A stretch of 64,000 bases of DNA, from contig NZ_VDEZ01000001.1 of assembly GCF_017922435.1 (NCBI RefSeq), positions 1,488,001 to 1,552,000 on the forward strand. Direction: 5' to 3'. The DNA comes from Thalassospira sp. ER-Se-21-Dark (GTDB taxonomy: Bacteria > Pseudomonadota > Alphaproteobacteria > Rhodospirillales > Thalassospiraceae). The translations under genes were made by a program, and so were the position numbers. A model generated the notes under the pieces. The model was not told where the DNA came from and did not search any database. It saw only the letters and a list, made by a program, of their open reading frames with translations. This document shows, one piece after another, positions 53,869 to 62,256 of the stretch (position 1 is its first letter; every line of letters begins with the position of its first letter).

Positions 53869-54795
53869 ATGACCAAGCTGCGCATTGCCTTTATGGGAAC
53901 CCCGGACTTTGCCCTTGTGGCGCTGAAGGATCTGGTGGCGGCGGGTCATGACGTGGTTTGCGTCTATTCACAGCCGCCGCGCCCGGCCGGCCGCGGGCAC
54001 AAGGAAACGCCAAGCCCGGTGCATGCCTGGGCGCTTGATCAGGGGATTGAGGTCCGCCATCCGGTGTCGCTGAAATCGGCCGAGGAACAGCAGGCTTTTG
54101 CCGATCTTGATCTGGATGTTGCGGTGGTGGCGGCCTATGGCCTGATCCTGCCGAAAGCCATTCTTGATGCGCCGAAATTTGGCTGCCTGAATATTCACGC
54201 GTCGCTTCTGCCGCGCTGGCGCGGAGCGGCGCCGATCCAGCGCGCCATTCTGGCCGGTGACGCTGCGACCGGTGTCACCATCATGCAGATGGATGTCGGG
54301 CTTGATACCGGTGACATGTTGCTAGTTGGCGAATTGCCGATCACGGCGGAAACCTATGCCAATGCCCTGCATGATGATCTGGCGGAACTTGGCGGGAAGA
54401 TGATTGTCGAGGCGCTTGAAAAGCTGCCCAAGGGGGAGCTTGTTGCCACCAAGCAGCCGGAAGAGGGCGTGACCTACGCGGCAAAGCTGGAGCGCGCCGA
54501 GGCCAAGCTTGATTTTGCCGATGATGCCGCTGCACTCGAGCGCAAAATCCGCGCCTTTACCCCTTGGCCAGGGGCATATTTCGAGCTCGGTAAGGAACGC
54601 ATCAAGGTGCAGGCGGCCGAGGTGATTGATCAATCGGGCCCGGTGGGCGAGATCCTTGATGACAAGCTGACGATTGGCTGTGGCACCGGCGCGCTGCGCC
54701 CGACCCGGATTCAGCGTCCGGGCAAATCGGTGATGGATACCGACGCGGTGCTGCGCGGTTATGACAAGCTTGCCAAGGGCGTAAAGCTCGGCTGA
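53869..54795 (+). CDS. fmt: Methionyl-tRNA formyltransferase
   Basis: The 308-residue protein formylates Met-tRNA(fMet) for initiation. The N-terminal domain has [30 protein letters not shown] and [34 protein letters not shown] holds the folate-binding and catalytic region, and a C-terminal OB-like domain begins near [23 protein letters not shown] 53869 gives the common amino end; ATG 53854, with AAGAG upstream, is an alternative. The stop overlaps the acetyltransferase start by one base (TGATG). Confidence 0.95.
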   Translation: MTKLRIAFMGTPDFALVALKDLVAAGHDVVCVYSQPPRPAGRGHKETPSPVHAWALDQGIEVRHPVSLKSAEEQQAFADLDLDVAVVAAYGLILPKAILDAPKFGCLNIHASLLPRWRGAAPIQRAILAGDAATGVTIMQMDVGLDTGDMLLVGELPITAETYANALHDDLAELGGKMIVEALEKLPKGELVATKQPEEGVTYAAKLERAEAKLDFADDAAALERKIRAFTPWPGAYFELGKERIKVQAAEVIDQSGPVGEILDDKLTIGCGTGALRPTRIQRPGKSVMDTDAVLRGYDKLAKGVKLG

Positions 54796-55337
54796 TGGCA
54801 AATATCACGGCACATACGGGTGGTGATGTGACGATCCGGCCGGCCTTTAACCGCGATGGCGATGGCATTGCCGAACTGATCGCGCTGGTGTTTGCCGATT
54901 ATCCCGGCTGCGTGTTCGATCGCGCCGCCGAATTCCCCGAACTTGATGCGATTGCCGATGACTTCAAGGCCGGTGACGGCCGGATCTGGGTTGCGGTGGA
55001 CGATCAGGATCGGGTTATGGGCTGTTTTGGCGTCAAATATGATGCCACAACCCGCGAAGCAGAACTGCACAAGGTTTATCTGCATCCGGCTGTGCGGGGG
55101 CGCGGCATAGCACAAAAACTGATGGCCAAGGCGTTGGCTTGGTTGGGACAGGCGCATCCAGAATGCGAAGCGGTGATGTTGTGGACCGATACGCGGTTTG
55201 AGGCCGGGCATCGGTTCTATGAAAAATGCGGCTTTGCGCGCACAGGCGAAAGCCGCATTCTGGATGATCTTTCCAATTCGTCGGAATGGCAGTTCCGCTT
55301 TGACTTCGCGGCCTATCAGAAGGCGCTCGGCTTCTAG
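54795..55337 (+). CDS. GNAT-family N-acetyltransferase
   Basis: The 180-residue protein has the GNAT fold: VTIRPAFNRDGDGIAEL at the start, motif A in ELHKVYLHPAVRGRGIAQKL (R/Q-x-x-G-x-G/A acetyl-CoA loop), and motif B in RFEAGHRFYEKCGFARTGES. The acceptor is unknown. It is translationally coupled to fmt through a TGATG overlap, so a role connected with translation or protein modification is possible but not shown. Confidence 0.9.
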   Translation: MANITAHTGGDVTIRPAFNRDGDGIAELIALVFADYPGCVFDRAAEFPELDAIADDFKAGDGRIWVAVDDQDRVMGCFGVKYDATTREAELHKVYLHPAVRGRGIAQKLMAKALAWLGQAHPECEAVMLWTDTRFEAGHRFYEKCGFARTGESRILDDLSNSSEWQFRFDFAAYQKALGF

Positions 55338-55353
55338 GCCGGGTGCCTATCGG

Positions 55354-56337
55354 TTATTTGCCAACATCACGGGCGGTTTTGCTGGTGTCGGTGGTGCCGT
55401 CACTGTTGCGGCGCACCGCACGCGCATCGCGGAAGCCAAGCTCCCACGGCGGGACCGGGGTGAATTTTTCTGCCAGGAAGTCAACAAAGGCACGCACCTT
55501 GGGCGACAGGTGGCGTTTGTGCGGATACACCGCCGAAATCCACGCCTGATCATGGACATATTCAGTCAGAACCGGGGTCAGGCGACCGGTGCGGATATCT
55601 TCATGCACCAGATATTCGGCCAAGCGCGCCATGCCCAGCCCGGCCAGAACAGCTTCGTGGAGTACATCACCGTCATTGGCCGAGAACGAGCCCTGTGCGC
55701 GGAACGCGACGTGACCATCGGGTGTTTCAAAGTGCCAGTCGTTGAAGCTTTCGCGGGATGACAGATGCAGACAGTTATGGTTTTCAAGGTCCTGCGGCTT
55801 ACGCGGGATACCGTTCTTTTCGAGATATTCCGGCGATGCGACAATCATGCGGCGGTTGACCGCATATTTACGCGCAATCAGGGATGAGTCTTCGAGTGCC
55901 GAGAGACGAATGGCAAGGTCATAGCCATCGTTGACCAGATCGGTGAATTTGTCATCAAGCGTCAGCTCAATCCGCACATCGGGATAGCGCGCCAAAAACT
56001 CCGGGATCAGTGGCACGACCTGCATTTTGGTAAAGGCGACCGATGCGTTGATGCGCAGGGTGCCGCGCGGGGCGGCATAAAGCTGGGTGACGACTTCTTC
56101 GGCTTCCTCGATCTCGTTTAGGATCGTGCGGGCGCGCTCATAAAAGGCGCGGCCTTCCTCGGTCAGGCTGAGCTGACGGGTGGTGCGCATCAAAAGACGG
56201 GCACCCAAACGATCTTCAAGGCGCGAGATGTATTTCGAAACAGCTGACGGTGACAGACGCATTGTCCGGGCAGCGGCCGAGAAACTTCCTTCCTCGACTG
56301 CATGGACAAAGATTTCCATTTCCGCGGCGCGATCCAT
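55354..56337 (-). CDS. LysR-family transcriptional regulator
   Basis: The 327-residue protein begins MDRAAEMEIFVHAVEEGSFS and has the recognition helix AARTMRLSPSAVSKYISRLE. The effector-domain markers are GTLRINASVAFTKMQVVPLI, VNDGYDLAIRLSAL and HEAVLAGLGMARLAEYLVHE. This is the common CrgA/DsdC-like LysR subgroup. No obvious target is divergent; the 60-residue protein gene lies 138 nt upstream on the other strand and is the nearest candidate. The C-terminal 20 residues are polar and variable. Confidence 0.9.
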   Translation of the reverse strand: MDRAAEMEIFVHAVEEGSFSAAARTMRLSPSAVSKYISRLEDRLGARLLMRTTRQLSLTEEGRAFYERARTILNEIEEAEEVVTQLYAAPRGTLRINASVAFTKMQVVPLIPEFLARYPDVRIELTLDDKFTDLVNDGYDLAIRLSALEDSSLIARKYAVNRRMIVASPEYLEKNGIPRKPQDLENHNCLHLSSRESFNDWHFETPDGHVAFRAQGSFSANDGDVLHEAVLAGLGMARLAEYLVHEDIRTGRLTPVLTEYVHDQAWISAVYPHKRHLSPKVRAFVDFLAEKFTPVPPWELGFRDARAVRRNSDGTTDTSKTARDVGK

Positions 56338-56475
56338 ATTCAGCTTTCCTATTTATGACGGACATTCACAAGTAATGTGCATATTGAGGTAATTCTCTTT
56401 CCCCGTAAAGGAAATTAGATTGAGTTCATCGAGAGCGACACGGCGTCGCAACGAACGAAATTTTAGGAGGTCACC

Positions 56476-56658
56476 ATGGCCACTTACGAAGAAATCACCA
56501 CCCGTTACATCTCCACCACCGAAATCGAGGCAGGTGTACGTAAAGGTCAGCAGCTCCGCGCTGAATTCGTAGGCTCCTTCTTCCGTAACCTGTTCAAAGG
56601 TTCCGAGAAATCAGCCGACGTAAACCATCCGGCCGGCACCGTTGGCGGTGCTGCCTAA
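56476..56658 (+). CDS. 60-residue conserved-looking small protein with very strong SD
   Basis: The peptide begins MATYEEITTRYISTTEIEAG and continues VRKGQQLRAEFVGSFFRNLF, an amphipathic helical segment with a short Gly/Ala tail. An AGGAGGTCACC ribosome site sits directly before the ATG, close to the ideal anti-SD match. The RAEF-x-G-x-FFR motif recalls small alphaproteobacterial proteins, but I cannot name a family with certainty. It is monocistronic with a strong terminator downstream. It may be a highly expressed regulatory or membrane-interacting microprotein. Confidence 0.8.
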   Translation: MATYEEITTRYISTTEIEAGVRKGQQLRAEFVGSFFRNLFKGSEKSADVNHPAGTVGGAA

Positions 56659-56787
56659 CTGACGACCTAACTGCATGCGGTTGAGCGCCGATTGATTTCC
56701 TCCCCAAGAGGTGCTCCCGCAGGCAGGGACTATGACGACGGTTTCTATCTAGCGTCTTCCTCCCTATTTGACGCTGTTTTCCCGACT

Positions 56788-56823
56788 GGCCCGGTCACTT
56801 TTGTGATCCGGGCCATTTTTTTG
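56788..56823 (+). terminator. Rho-independent terminator after the 60-residue gene
   Basis: GGCCCGGTCAC (56788-56798) pairs with GTGATCCGGGCC (56803-56814, one bulge), followed by ATTTTTTTG. It ends just before the convergent MFS stop. Confidence 0.82.
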
Positions 56824-56824
56824 C

Positions 56825-58108
56825 CTAATCGGCCTCTTTGGGGGCGATGTTGGGCGGCATGTAAAAGCCCGGCCGTTCCGAGAACCATGACCCCAGGCTG
56901 ACGATGGCGGCGGCAATAAGGGTCACGACCAGCATGGTGGCAATCGACATGTCGGCAGCAAACATCCAGCCATAAATCGCCGGGCCGATGGCCGAGGCCA
57001 GCACCATGACTGCGGTCAGCGTACTGCGCACAGCACCGATTTCATCAAGTGGCACCAGTTCCGGGATGATGGCGGTGCGCAAGGTGGTGGCAAACCCCAC
57101 CGTAATGCCGACCAGCCCCATGTAAATCAGGATCACCCACGGCGTGGTTGTGAGCGCCAAAATGGCAATGCCAACCATCATCGGGATCAGATGCCAGGGA
57201 AACAGGCGGCGCGCCGAATGTTTGTCAATCAGCGGACCACTGCCAAACGCGCCCAGCACCGATGTAATGGCAAACACCGTAAACCCGGCGGCAAACCAGC
57301 CAAGCTCGATCCCCTTGCTGTTGGAAATCGCCCCCTGATGGAAAAAGAGCGCGGTCATGATCAAGGGGGGTGCGGCCAGCATCGGCATGCAGAACCAGAC
57401 ATAAAGTGATTTGAACAGGCGGGGGTGATCACTTTGGCTGGTGTCTGTCGGGGACTCGGCGTGATCCGCATTGTTCGTGTCGGGTGCAGTCGCCGACTCG
57501 GTTGATTTAGTGGGCGCCTTGCGGAATTTTGCATCGCTTCGAATAAGCCAGATCGCAACCGGCAGCAGGACCAGCAGAATAAACGCCGCTGACCCGGCAT
57601 AGGTATATCGCCAGCCAAAGGCGGCAATCAGCGCCAGCAAGGTGGCGGGCATGATCGCCTCTGCCAGCGGAAAGCCGAAACTGGCAATCGCCAGCGCCCG
57701 TCCGCGACTACGCGAAAAATAGCGCGCGATACCGGTCATGCTGACATGGCTCATCAATCCCTGACCAGCCAGACGCAATACAAACAGGGCGGCAATCAAC
57801 ATCCAGACATTGCCAGCGAGCGCAATCATCACACAGCCAAGTGCGAGTAACGCCATGGTGGCAAGGCTGTAGGACAGGATATCGACCTTGTCGATCCAGC
57901 GGCCAACGACCGGCAGGCACAGCGCACTGGCAATGGTGATCCCGGCATAGATATTGGCAAATTCGGTTTCATTGAGTGCCAAGCTTGCCGAGATGAAGGG
58001 TACAAACAGTGCGACCAGAAACGTCTGCCCGAACGAGGAGCCAAAACTGTGCAACGCGCCAAAGGCAAGTTGGCGGGGTGCTTGGCGAAGCAAGATCAAA
58101 AACTGCAT
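56825..58108 (-). CDS. Major facilitator superfamily transporter
   Basis: The 427-residue protein has about 12 membrane segments. TM1 resembles AFGALHSFGSSFGQTFLVAL; the loop 2-3 motif is GRWIDKVD; a long central cytoplasmic loop (KSTESATAPDTNNADHAESP) separates the two halves; the second half has GSGPLIDKHSARRLFPWHLI. The substrate is not evident; the pattern is that of MFS proteins related to monocarboxylate-like and unknown-function MFS carriers. It stands alone, convergent with the 60-residue gene. Confidence 0.9.
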   Translation of the reverse strand: MQFLILLRQAPRQLAFGALHSFGSSFGQTFLVALFVPFISASLALNETEFANIYAGITIASALCLPVVGRWIDKVDILSYSLATMALLALGCVMIALAGNVWMLIAALFVLRLAGQGLMSHVSMTGIARYFSRSRGRALAIASFGFPLAEAIMPATLLALIAAFGWRYTYAGSAAFILLVLLPVAIWLIRSDAKFRKAPTKSTESATAPDTNNADHAESPTDTSQSDHPRLFKSLYVWFCMPMLAAPPLIMTALFFHQGAISNSKGIELGWFAAGFTVFAITSVLGAFGSGPLIDKHSARRLFPWHLIPMMVGIAILALTTTPWVILIYMGLVGITVGFATTLRTAIIPELVPLDEIGAVRSTLTAVMVLASAIGPAIYGWMFAADMSIATMLVVTLIAAAIVSLGSWFSERPGFYMPPNIAPKEAD

Positions 58109-58239
58109 GCGGATTCCGGCGAGGTGTGAGTGGGGCGCGTGATTTAAGATTTAAATAGTATGAGGAATGTATCTGGCGTGTGAACAGCTGTCTACCTGCC
58201 CGCATGGGTGGGATGGGATCAGGTCGCCCGGGAAGGCGG

Positions 58240-58277
58240 CAAAGAAAAAGCCCGCAAGCGTTACACTTGCGGGCTTT
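58240..58277 (-). terminator. Rho-independent terminator after the TAXI-TRAP operon
   Basis: AAAGCCCGCAAG (58247-58258) pairs perfectly with CTTGCGGGCTTT (58266-58277); on the minus strand TTTTTCTTTG follows. Confidence 0.88.
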
Positions 58278-58301
58278 GACTTTCGTCGGGACGGAGATGG
58301 T

Positions 58302-60317
58302 TTAGCTTGCGGCGACTGCCGGTGTCGGGGTGTTCTTTTTACCCTGCCACCAGTTGAAGGCCAGAACCGCAAGAAGGACGATCGTGCCAGCGATTTCTGC
58401 CCGGATGTCGGGATAGAACACGCCGATAGTTGCCGGAACGATGATGATGCGTGAAAGCACATCCATCGGGGCAAACAGATAGCCCTCAAGGGCGGCGGCA
58501 AAGGCGACCAGACACAGGATCGCGGTAAAGCCGGTCCAAAGGACGATCTGGATCGAACCGCCTTCGATGATTTCCGGATTGAAGACCATGAAGGCCGGGA
58601 TCAGATAGAGACCCTTGGCAAACTTCCATGCCTGAATACTGGTTTCCATCGGACTGGCGTTGGCAATTGCGGCCCCCGCGAAGCCCGCCAGTGCAATCGG
58701 CGGCGTCACGTTACTGTCCTGCGAGTACCAGAACACCACCAGATGCGCGATCAGAAGCGGAATGCCGAACTCGTTCGAAAGGGCCGGACCCACCAGAACG
58801 ATCAGAACGATATAGGATGCCGTAACCGGCAGACCCATACCGAGGATCAGGCTTGCGATCAGTACCAGAACAAGCGCCAGAACGATGTTGCCACCCGAAA
58901 ACGCGATCATCATCGACGAGAATTTCAGGCCAAGACCGGTCACGCCAACCACGCCGACAATGATACCGGCAACTGCACAGGCCATCGAGACGGCAACGGC
59001 GTTTTTGGCACCAAGTTCAAGGGCGGCAATGGTGATCGCGATGCCCTTTCGGATGGCGGCGACCAGTTTTTCGTGGCTTGGTTTTTCACCCTGCTGCGGG
59101 GCGACAAAGAAGAACCACAGCGCATAACGCAGGGCGGCAACCGCCATCACCGATAGAATGGCCCAGAAGCCCACCCGCATCGGCGAGATGTTAAGGACCA
59201 GCAGGTAAATCAGGATGCCCAGCGGCAGGATGAACTGCCAGCCTTCCTTGAGAACTTCTTTCCAGTCCGGAAGCTCTTCGACCGGCATGCCGCGCATGCC
59301 CTGTTTCAGGGCAACGATATGCACGAACAGATAAACCGTGCCGAGATACAGGATCGCCGGGAAGATCGAGACCAGAACGATGTCGAGATACGGCACCTGG
59401 GTATATTCGGAAATCAGGAACGCACCCGCCCCCATCAGCGGTGGGGTGATCTGACCACCGGTGGATGCCGCAGCCTCAACACCGCCCGCCTGTGCCGGGC
59501 GGTAGCCGAGCTTTTTCATCAGCGGAATGGTAAAGGCACCCGTGGTGACCACGTTGGCAATGGCTGAGCCGCTGATTGATCCCATACCGGCCGATGCCAG
59601 AACGGCGGCCTTGGCCGGGCCACCCGGCTTTTTGCCGGTGGCAGCATAGGCCATATCGATAAAGAATTTGCCAGCACCGGTGACTTCAAGGAACGCGCCA
59701 AACAGAACGAACATGAAGATATAGGTCGCAGCAACCCCCATCGGCAGGCCGTAAATGCCTTCCTGACCGAGGTAAAGTTGCCCGACAAGGCGATCAACAT
59801 CGTTGCCGCGATGGGCAAGAATGCCCGGAAGCCATTCACCAACCCATGGCAGCGCACCGCGCGGACCCGACAGGGCGTAAATGATGGCAACGATGCCAAT
59901 CACGGTCATGCCAAGGCCGACTGCACGGCGGCTAGCCTCCAGCACGGTGACGGTGGCAATCACGCCGATGATCAGGTCGGTTTCGCTCCAGAAACCGGCG
60001 CGGTTGATAATTTCATCAAGAAAGAACGTAAGATAGAAGCCCGTGGTAAAGGCGCCGGCCAGGAAGGCCAGATCAATCACCCAGCCAAGGAAGCCGCGCT
60101 TTTTGTTGCTGCCGAAAATCGGGAACATCAAAAAGGCCAGGAACATCACGAACGCAAGGTGAATACTGCGTTGATAGAACAGGCCAAGCGGTTCGATCCC
60201 TGCGCCATACATCTGGAACAAAGAGAGTGCGACTGCGACGATCGAGATTGCCCACAGAACTAGTTTTGGCTGTGGCAATCTATCCGTCATGGATGGCAGC
60301 GTTGCCTGTTCGGACAT
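58302..60317 (-). CDS. TRAP transporter fused permease (DctQ-DctM fusion, TAXI type)
   Basis: The 671-residue protein has about 16 or more membrane segments. The N-terminal DctQ-like part (to about residue 165) is fused to a DctM-like part with LFGAFLEVTGAGKFFIDMAY, ASAGMGSISGSAIANVVTTG, AAASTGGQITPPLMGAGAFL and GMGLPVTASYIVLIVLVGPA. This 4TM/12TM fusion works with TAXI-family binding proteins. It is third in the TAXI-DUF1850-permease operon, 5 nt after the DUF1850 stop. Substrates of related systems include dicarboxylates and amino acids such as glutamate; none can be assigned here. Confidence 0.93.
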   Translation of the reverse strand: MSEQATLPSMTDRLPQPKLVLWAISIVAVALSLFQMYGAGIEPLGLFYQRSIHLAFVMFLAFLMFPIFGSNKKRGFLGWVIDLAFLAGAFTTGFYLTFFLDEIINRAGFWSETDLIIGVIATVTVLEASRRAVGLGMTVIGIVAIIYALSGPRGALPWVGEWLPGILAHRGNDVDRLVGQLYLGQEGIYGLPMGVAATYIFMFVLFGAFLEVTGAGKFFIDMAYAATGKKPGGPAKAAVLASAGMGSISGSAIANVVTTGAFTIPLMKKLGYRPAQAGGVEAAASTGGQITPPLMGAGAFLISEYTQVPYLDIVLVSIFPAILYLGTVYLFVHIVALKQGMRGMPVEELPDWKEVLKEGWQFILPLGILIYLLVLNISPMRVGFWAILSVMAVAALRYALWFFFVAPQQGEKPSHEKLVAAIRKGIAITIAALELGAKNAVAVSMACAVAGIIVGVVGVTGLGLKFSSMMIAFSGGNIVLALVLVLIASLILGMGLPVTASYIVLIVLVGPALSNEFGIPLLIAHLVVFWYSQDSNVTPPIALAGFAGAAIANASPMETSIQAWKFAKGLYLIPAFMVFNPEIIEGGSIQIVLWTGFTAILCLVAFAAALEGYLFAPMDVLSRIIIVPATIGVFYPDIRAEIAGTIVLLAVLAFNWWQGKKNTPTPAVAAS

Positions 60318-60322
60318 GAAAT

Positions 60323-60829
60323 TTATTCCCCGGTATCAAGGCGGATGGTGACACGGGTGTGTTCAGCCATCTTTGAAAGGTTGATTTCGTCACGGTCGGT
60401 GACGATGCGGTGGTTCACCGCAACTGAGCCGACGCGCAACACATAGGCATTGCCGCGCACAGGTTCGTCGATATCTTCGATCCAGTATCCGCCGCCTTCT
60501 GCGCTGGTCAGAATACCGCGACCGGGATAATGACCAAGTCCCGCCGCGAAGTCGGGCTGATAGGCGCGATGGAGAACCATCTTGCCAAGATCGTCTACAT
60601 AACAGTCAATCACGCCATCACCGGTGACAGAATGGTTCCAATACAGGCACCAGCCGGTTTGACGCGGAATTTCGGTTCTGGCCAGAAGCGCCCCGTCCGC
60701 ACCGATCACCTCAAGATGATCAATAACGGTGCCGGGTTTGACGTGATCCTGATAGGCCGGGCCAGCACATGCCGTGATCAGGAGAAGAAGGGCGGCCATT
60801 GCTGGCCGCCCGAACTTTTGCAGAAGCAT
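60323..60829 (-). CDS. DUF1850 lipoprotein associated with TAXI-TRAP transporter
   Basis: The 168-residue protein has a lipoprotein signal peptide (LLLLITAC, cysteine about residue 21). The mature domain matches DUF1850: GWCLYWNHSVTGDGVIDCYV (the W-x-H-S pattern) and ADFAAGLGHYPGRGIL-like glycine-rich segments near residues 95-110. DUF1850 genes are frequently located between TAXI binding protein and permease, as here (1-nt and 5-nt gaps). Its role is unknown; an accessory or docking lipoprotein is a reasonable inference. Confidence 0.85.
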   Translation of the reverse strand: MLLQKFGRPAMAALLLLITACAGPAYQDHVKPGTVIDHLEVIGADGALLARTEIPRQTGWCLYWNHSVTGDGVIDCYVDDLGKMVLHRAYQPDFAAGLGHYPGRGILTSAEGGGYWIEDIDEPVRGNAYVLRVGSVAVNHRIVTDRDEINLSKMAEHTRVTIRLDTGE

Positions 60830-60830
60830 C

Positions 60831-61796
60831 TTACTTGATCAGCTTCGGCGGAATCGGCATGCCGGTTTCTTCGTAGTAACGAAGTGCGCCCGGATGCATC
60901 GGGATCGGGGTCGAGTTCAGAGCGAAATCAACCGTGGTGTCGTTTGCTGCCGGGTGGATGGCGATCAGTTCGTCGACCTTTTCAAACAGGGTCTTGGTGA
61001 TCTGATAAGCCAGTTCGTCGTCCATTTCTTCGTTCACGAACAGAACGTTCGGGGTCGAAATGGTGTTGACCGGTGCAGTTACACCTTCGTAAACGCCTTT
61101 ACGCAGGGCGTACGGTGCGAAGGTCGGTTCTGCATCGAGGGCAGCCAAGATTTCATCGTCGGTCAGCGCGATCAGTTTGATTTCACGCGTGGTCGCGAGG
61201 TTCAGGATCGAGCTGGTGGGCGGACCAACGCTCCAGAAACCGGCATCGATGTCACCATCACGAAGGGCATCTGCGGTTTCGTTGAAGTTCAGGCGCTGTT
61301 CTTCGATGTCATCATAAGTGATGCCGTTAGCAGCAAGCAGGGTCTGTGCCGAAACTTCGGTACCCGAACCCGGTGCGCCAACAGAAACGCGCTTGCCTTT
61401 AAGGTCGGCAAGGCCGTTGATGCCGCTGTCGGCCATGGTGACGAGCTGAACAGCGTTCGGATAGATCGACGCCAGAGCGCGAACGTTATCAAGGGTACGG
61501 CCTTCGAATTTACCGGTGCCGGTGTAACCAGCATAAACGGTATCAGCCAGACCGATTGCAATGTCACTGTCGCCACGGGCAATCAGGCCCATGTTTTCAA
61601 CAGATGCGCCGGTGACTTCGGCAACGGCACTGGTGCCGTCGATGTATTTGGTGATCAGTTCCGCAAGGCCACCGCCATACGGATAATAGGTGCCACCGGT
61701 ACCACCGGTTGCGATTGACAGTTGCTGTGCCGACGCGGGTGCGACGGTCAGCATCATGGCTGCGGCTGCTGCGGTGAGCAGGGTACGGAGCTTCAT
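60831..61796 (-). CDS. TAXI-family TRAP transporter solute-binding protein
   Basis: The 321-residue protein has a signal peptide (LLTAAAAAMMLTVAPASAQ) and the TAXI signature ATGGTGGTYYPYGGGLAELI, then EVTGASVENMGLIARGDSDI, GKRVSVGAPGSGTEVSAQTL and DAGFWSVGPPTSSILNLA. SD GGGAGGA is near-ideal. It binds its solute in the periplasm for the fused permease. It is the first gene of the operon expressed from a sigma-54 promoter about 280 nt upstream (transcript start estimated), next to dctBD. Confidence 0.93.
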   Translation of the reverse strand: MKLRTLLTAAAAAMMLTVAPASAQQLSIATGGTGGTYYPYGGGLAELITKYIDGTSAVAEVTGASVENMGLIARGDSDIAIGLADTVYAGYTGTGKFEGRTLDNVRALASIYPNAVQLVTMADSGINGLADLKGKRVSVGAPGSGTEVSAQTLLAANGITYDDIEEQRLNFNETADALRDGDIDAGFWSVGPPTSSILNLATTREIKLIALTDDEILAALDAEPTFAPYALRKGVYEGVTAPVNTISTPNVLFVNEEMDDELAYQITKTLFEKVDELIAIHPAANDTTVDFALNSTPIPMHPGALRYYEETGMPIPPKLIK

Positions 61797-62089
61797 GATA
61801 GTCCTCCCTAGGGTTAAACACTTAAGCGACGAATAGATCCAAGAGATCGTAAAACAATTTGGGTCTTCACGTTCGTTGGCGGCCTGTAAACCGGGCCTGT
61901 TGTTTTTGGGTTTTCGAAGATGCCGGATGTTGATCGCAACATGTTTGACCGATCAAGCCAGACGGGCACCCTTCAAAGACCAATTCCAAGAGATGATTTT
62001 AAGTCAGCCGTTTGAACCGTCCGAACCGGACCGGCTGTCAGATTTCCTCCCTCGGATTTTTGTTAGTTTATCATTTTGGTGTTTTAATT

Positions 62090-62105
62090 AGCAATGAGTA
62101 TGCCA
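62090..62105 (-). promoter_or_regulatory. Sigma-54 (-24/-12) promoter of the TAXI operon
   Basis: The minus-strand sequence TGGCATACTCATTGCT matches TGGCAYR-N4-TTGCW at every fixed position, with the GG and GC dinucleotides correctly spaced. It points to the TAXI gene and lies between it and dctD, which encodes a sigma-54 activator. Predicted 5' UTR is about 280 nt. Confidence 0.85.
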
Positions 62106-62164
62106 AACAGGAAATAAAATTAACAATTACAAATCAATGACTTAGATTGCTTCAATTTGTCAAT

Positions 62165-62214
62165 TCGGCATAATCTTGCCGATTTACCAAAATGGATCGG
62201 CGGATTCTTGCCGA
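62165..62214 (-). promoter_or_regulatory. Two enhancer-like inverted repeats (candidate DctD sites)
   Basis: TCGGCA-N6-TGCCGA (62165-62182) is a perfect dyad and TCGGCG-N6-TGCCGA (62197-62214) has one mismatch. Centres are 32 bp apart, about three helical turns, and lie about 75-110 bp upstream of the sigma-54 promoter, typical for activator-binding sites. Confidence 0.8.
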
Positions 62215-62256
62215 TTTGTTGCGGGTGCTAACAAAATATCGCAATGCAACAATAGC

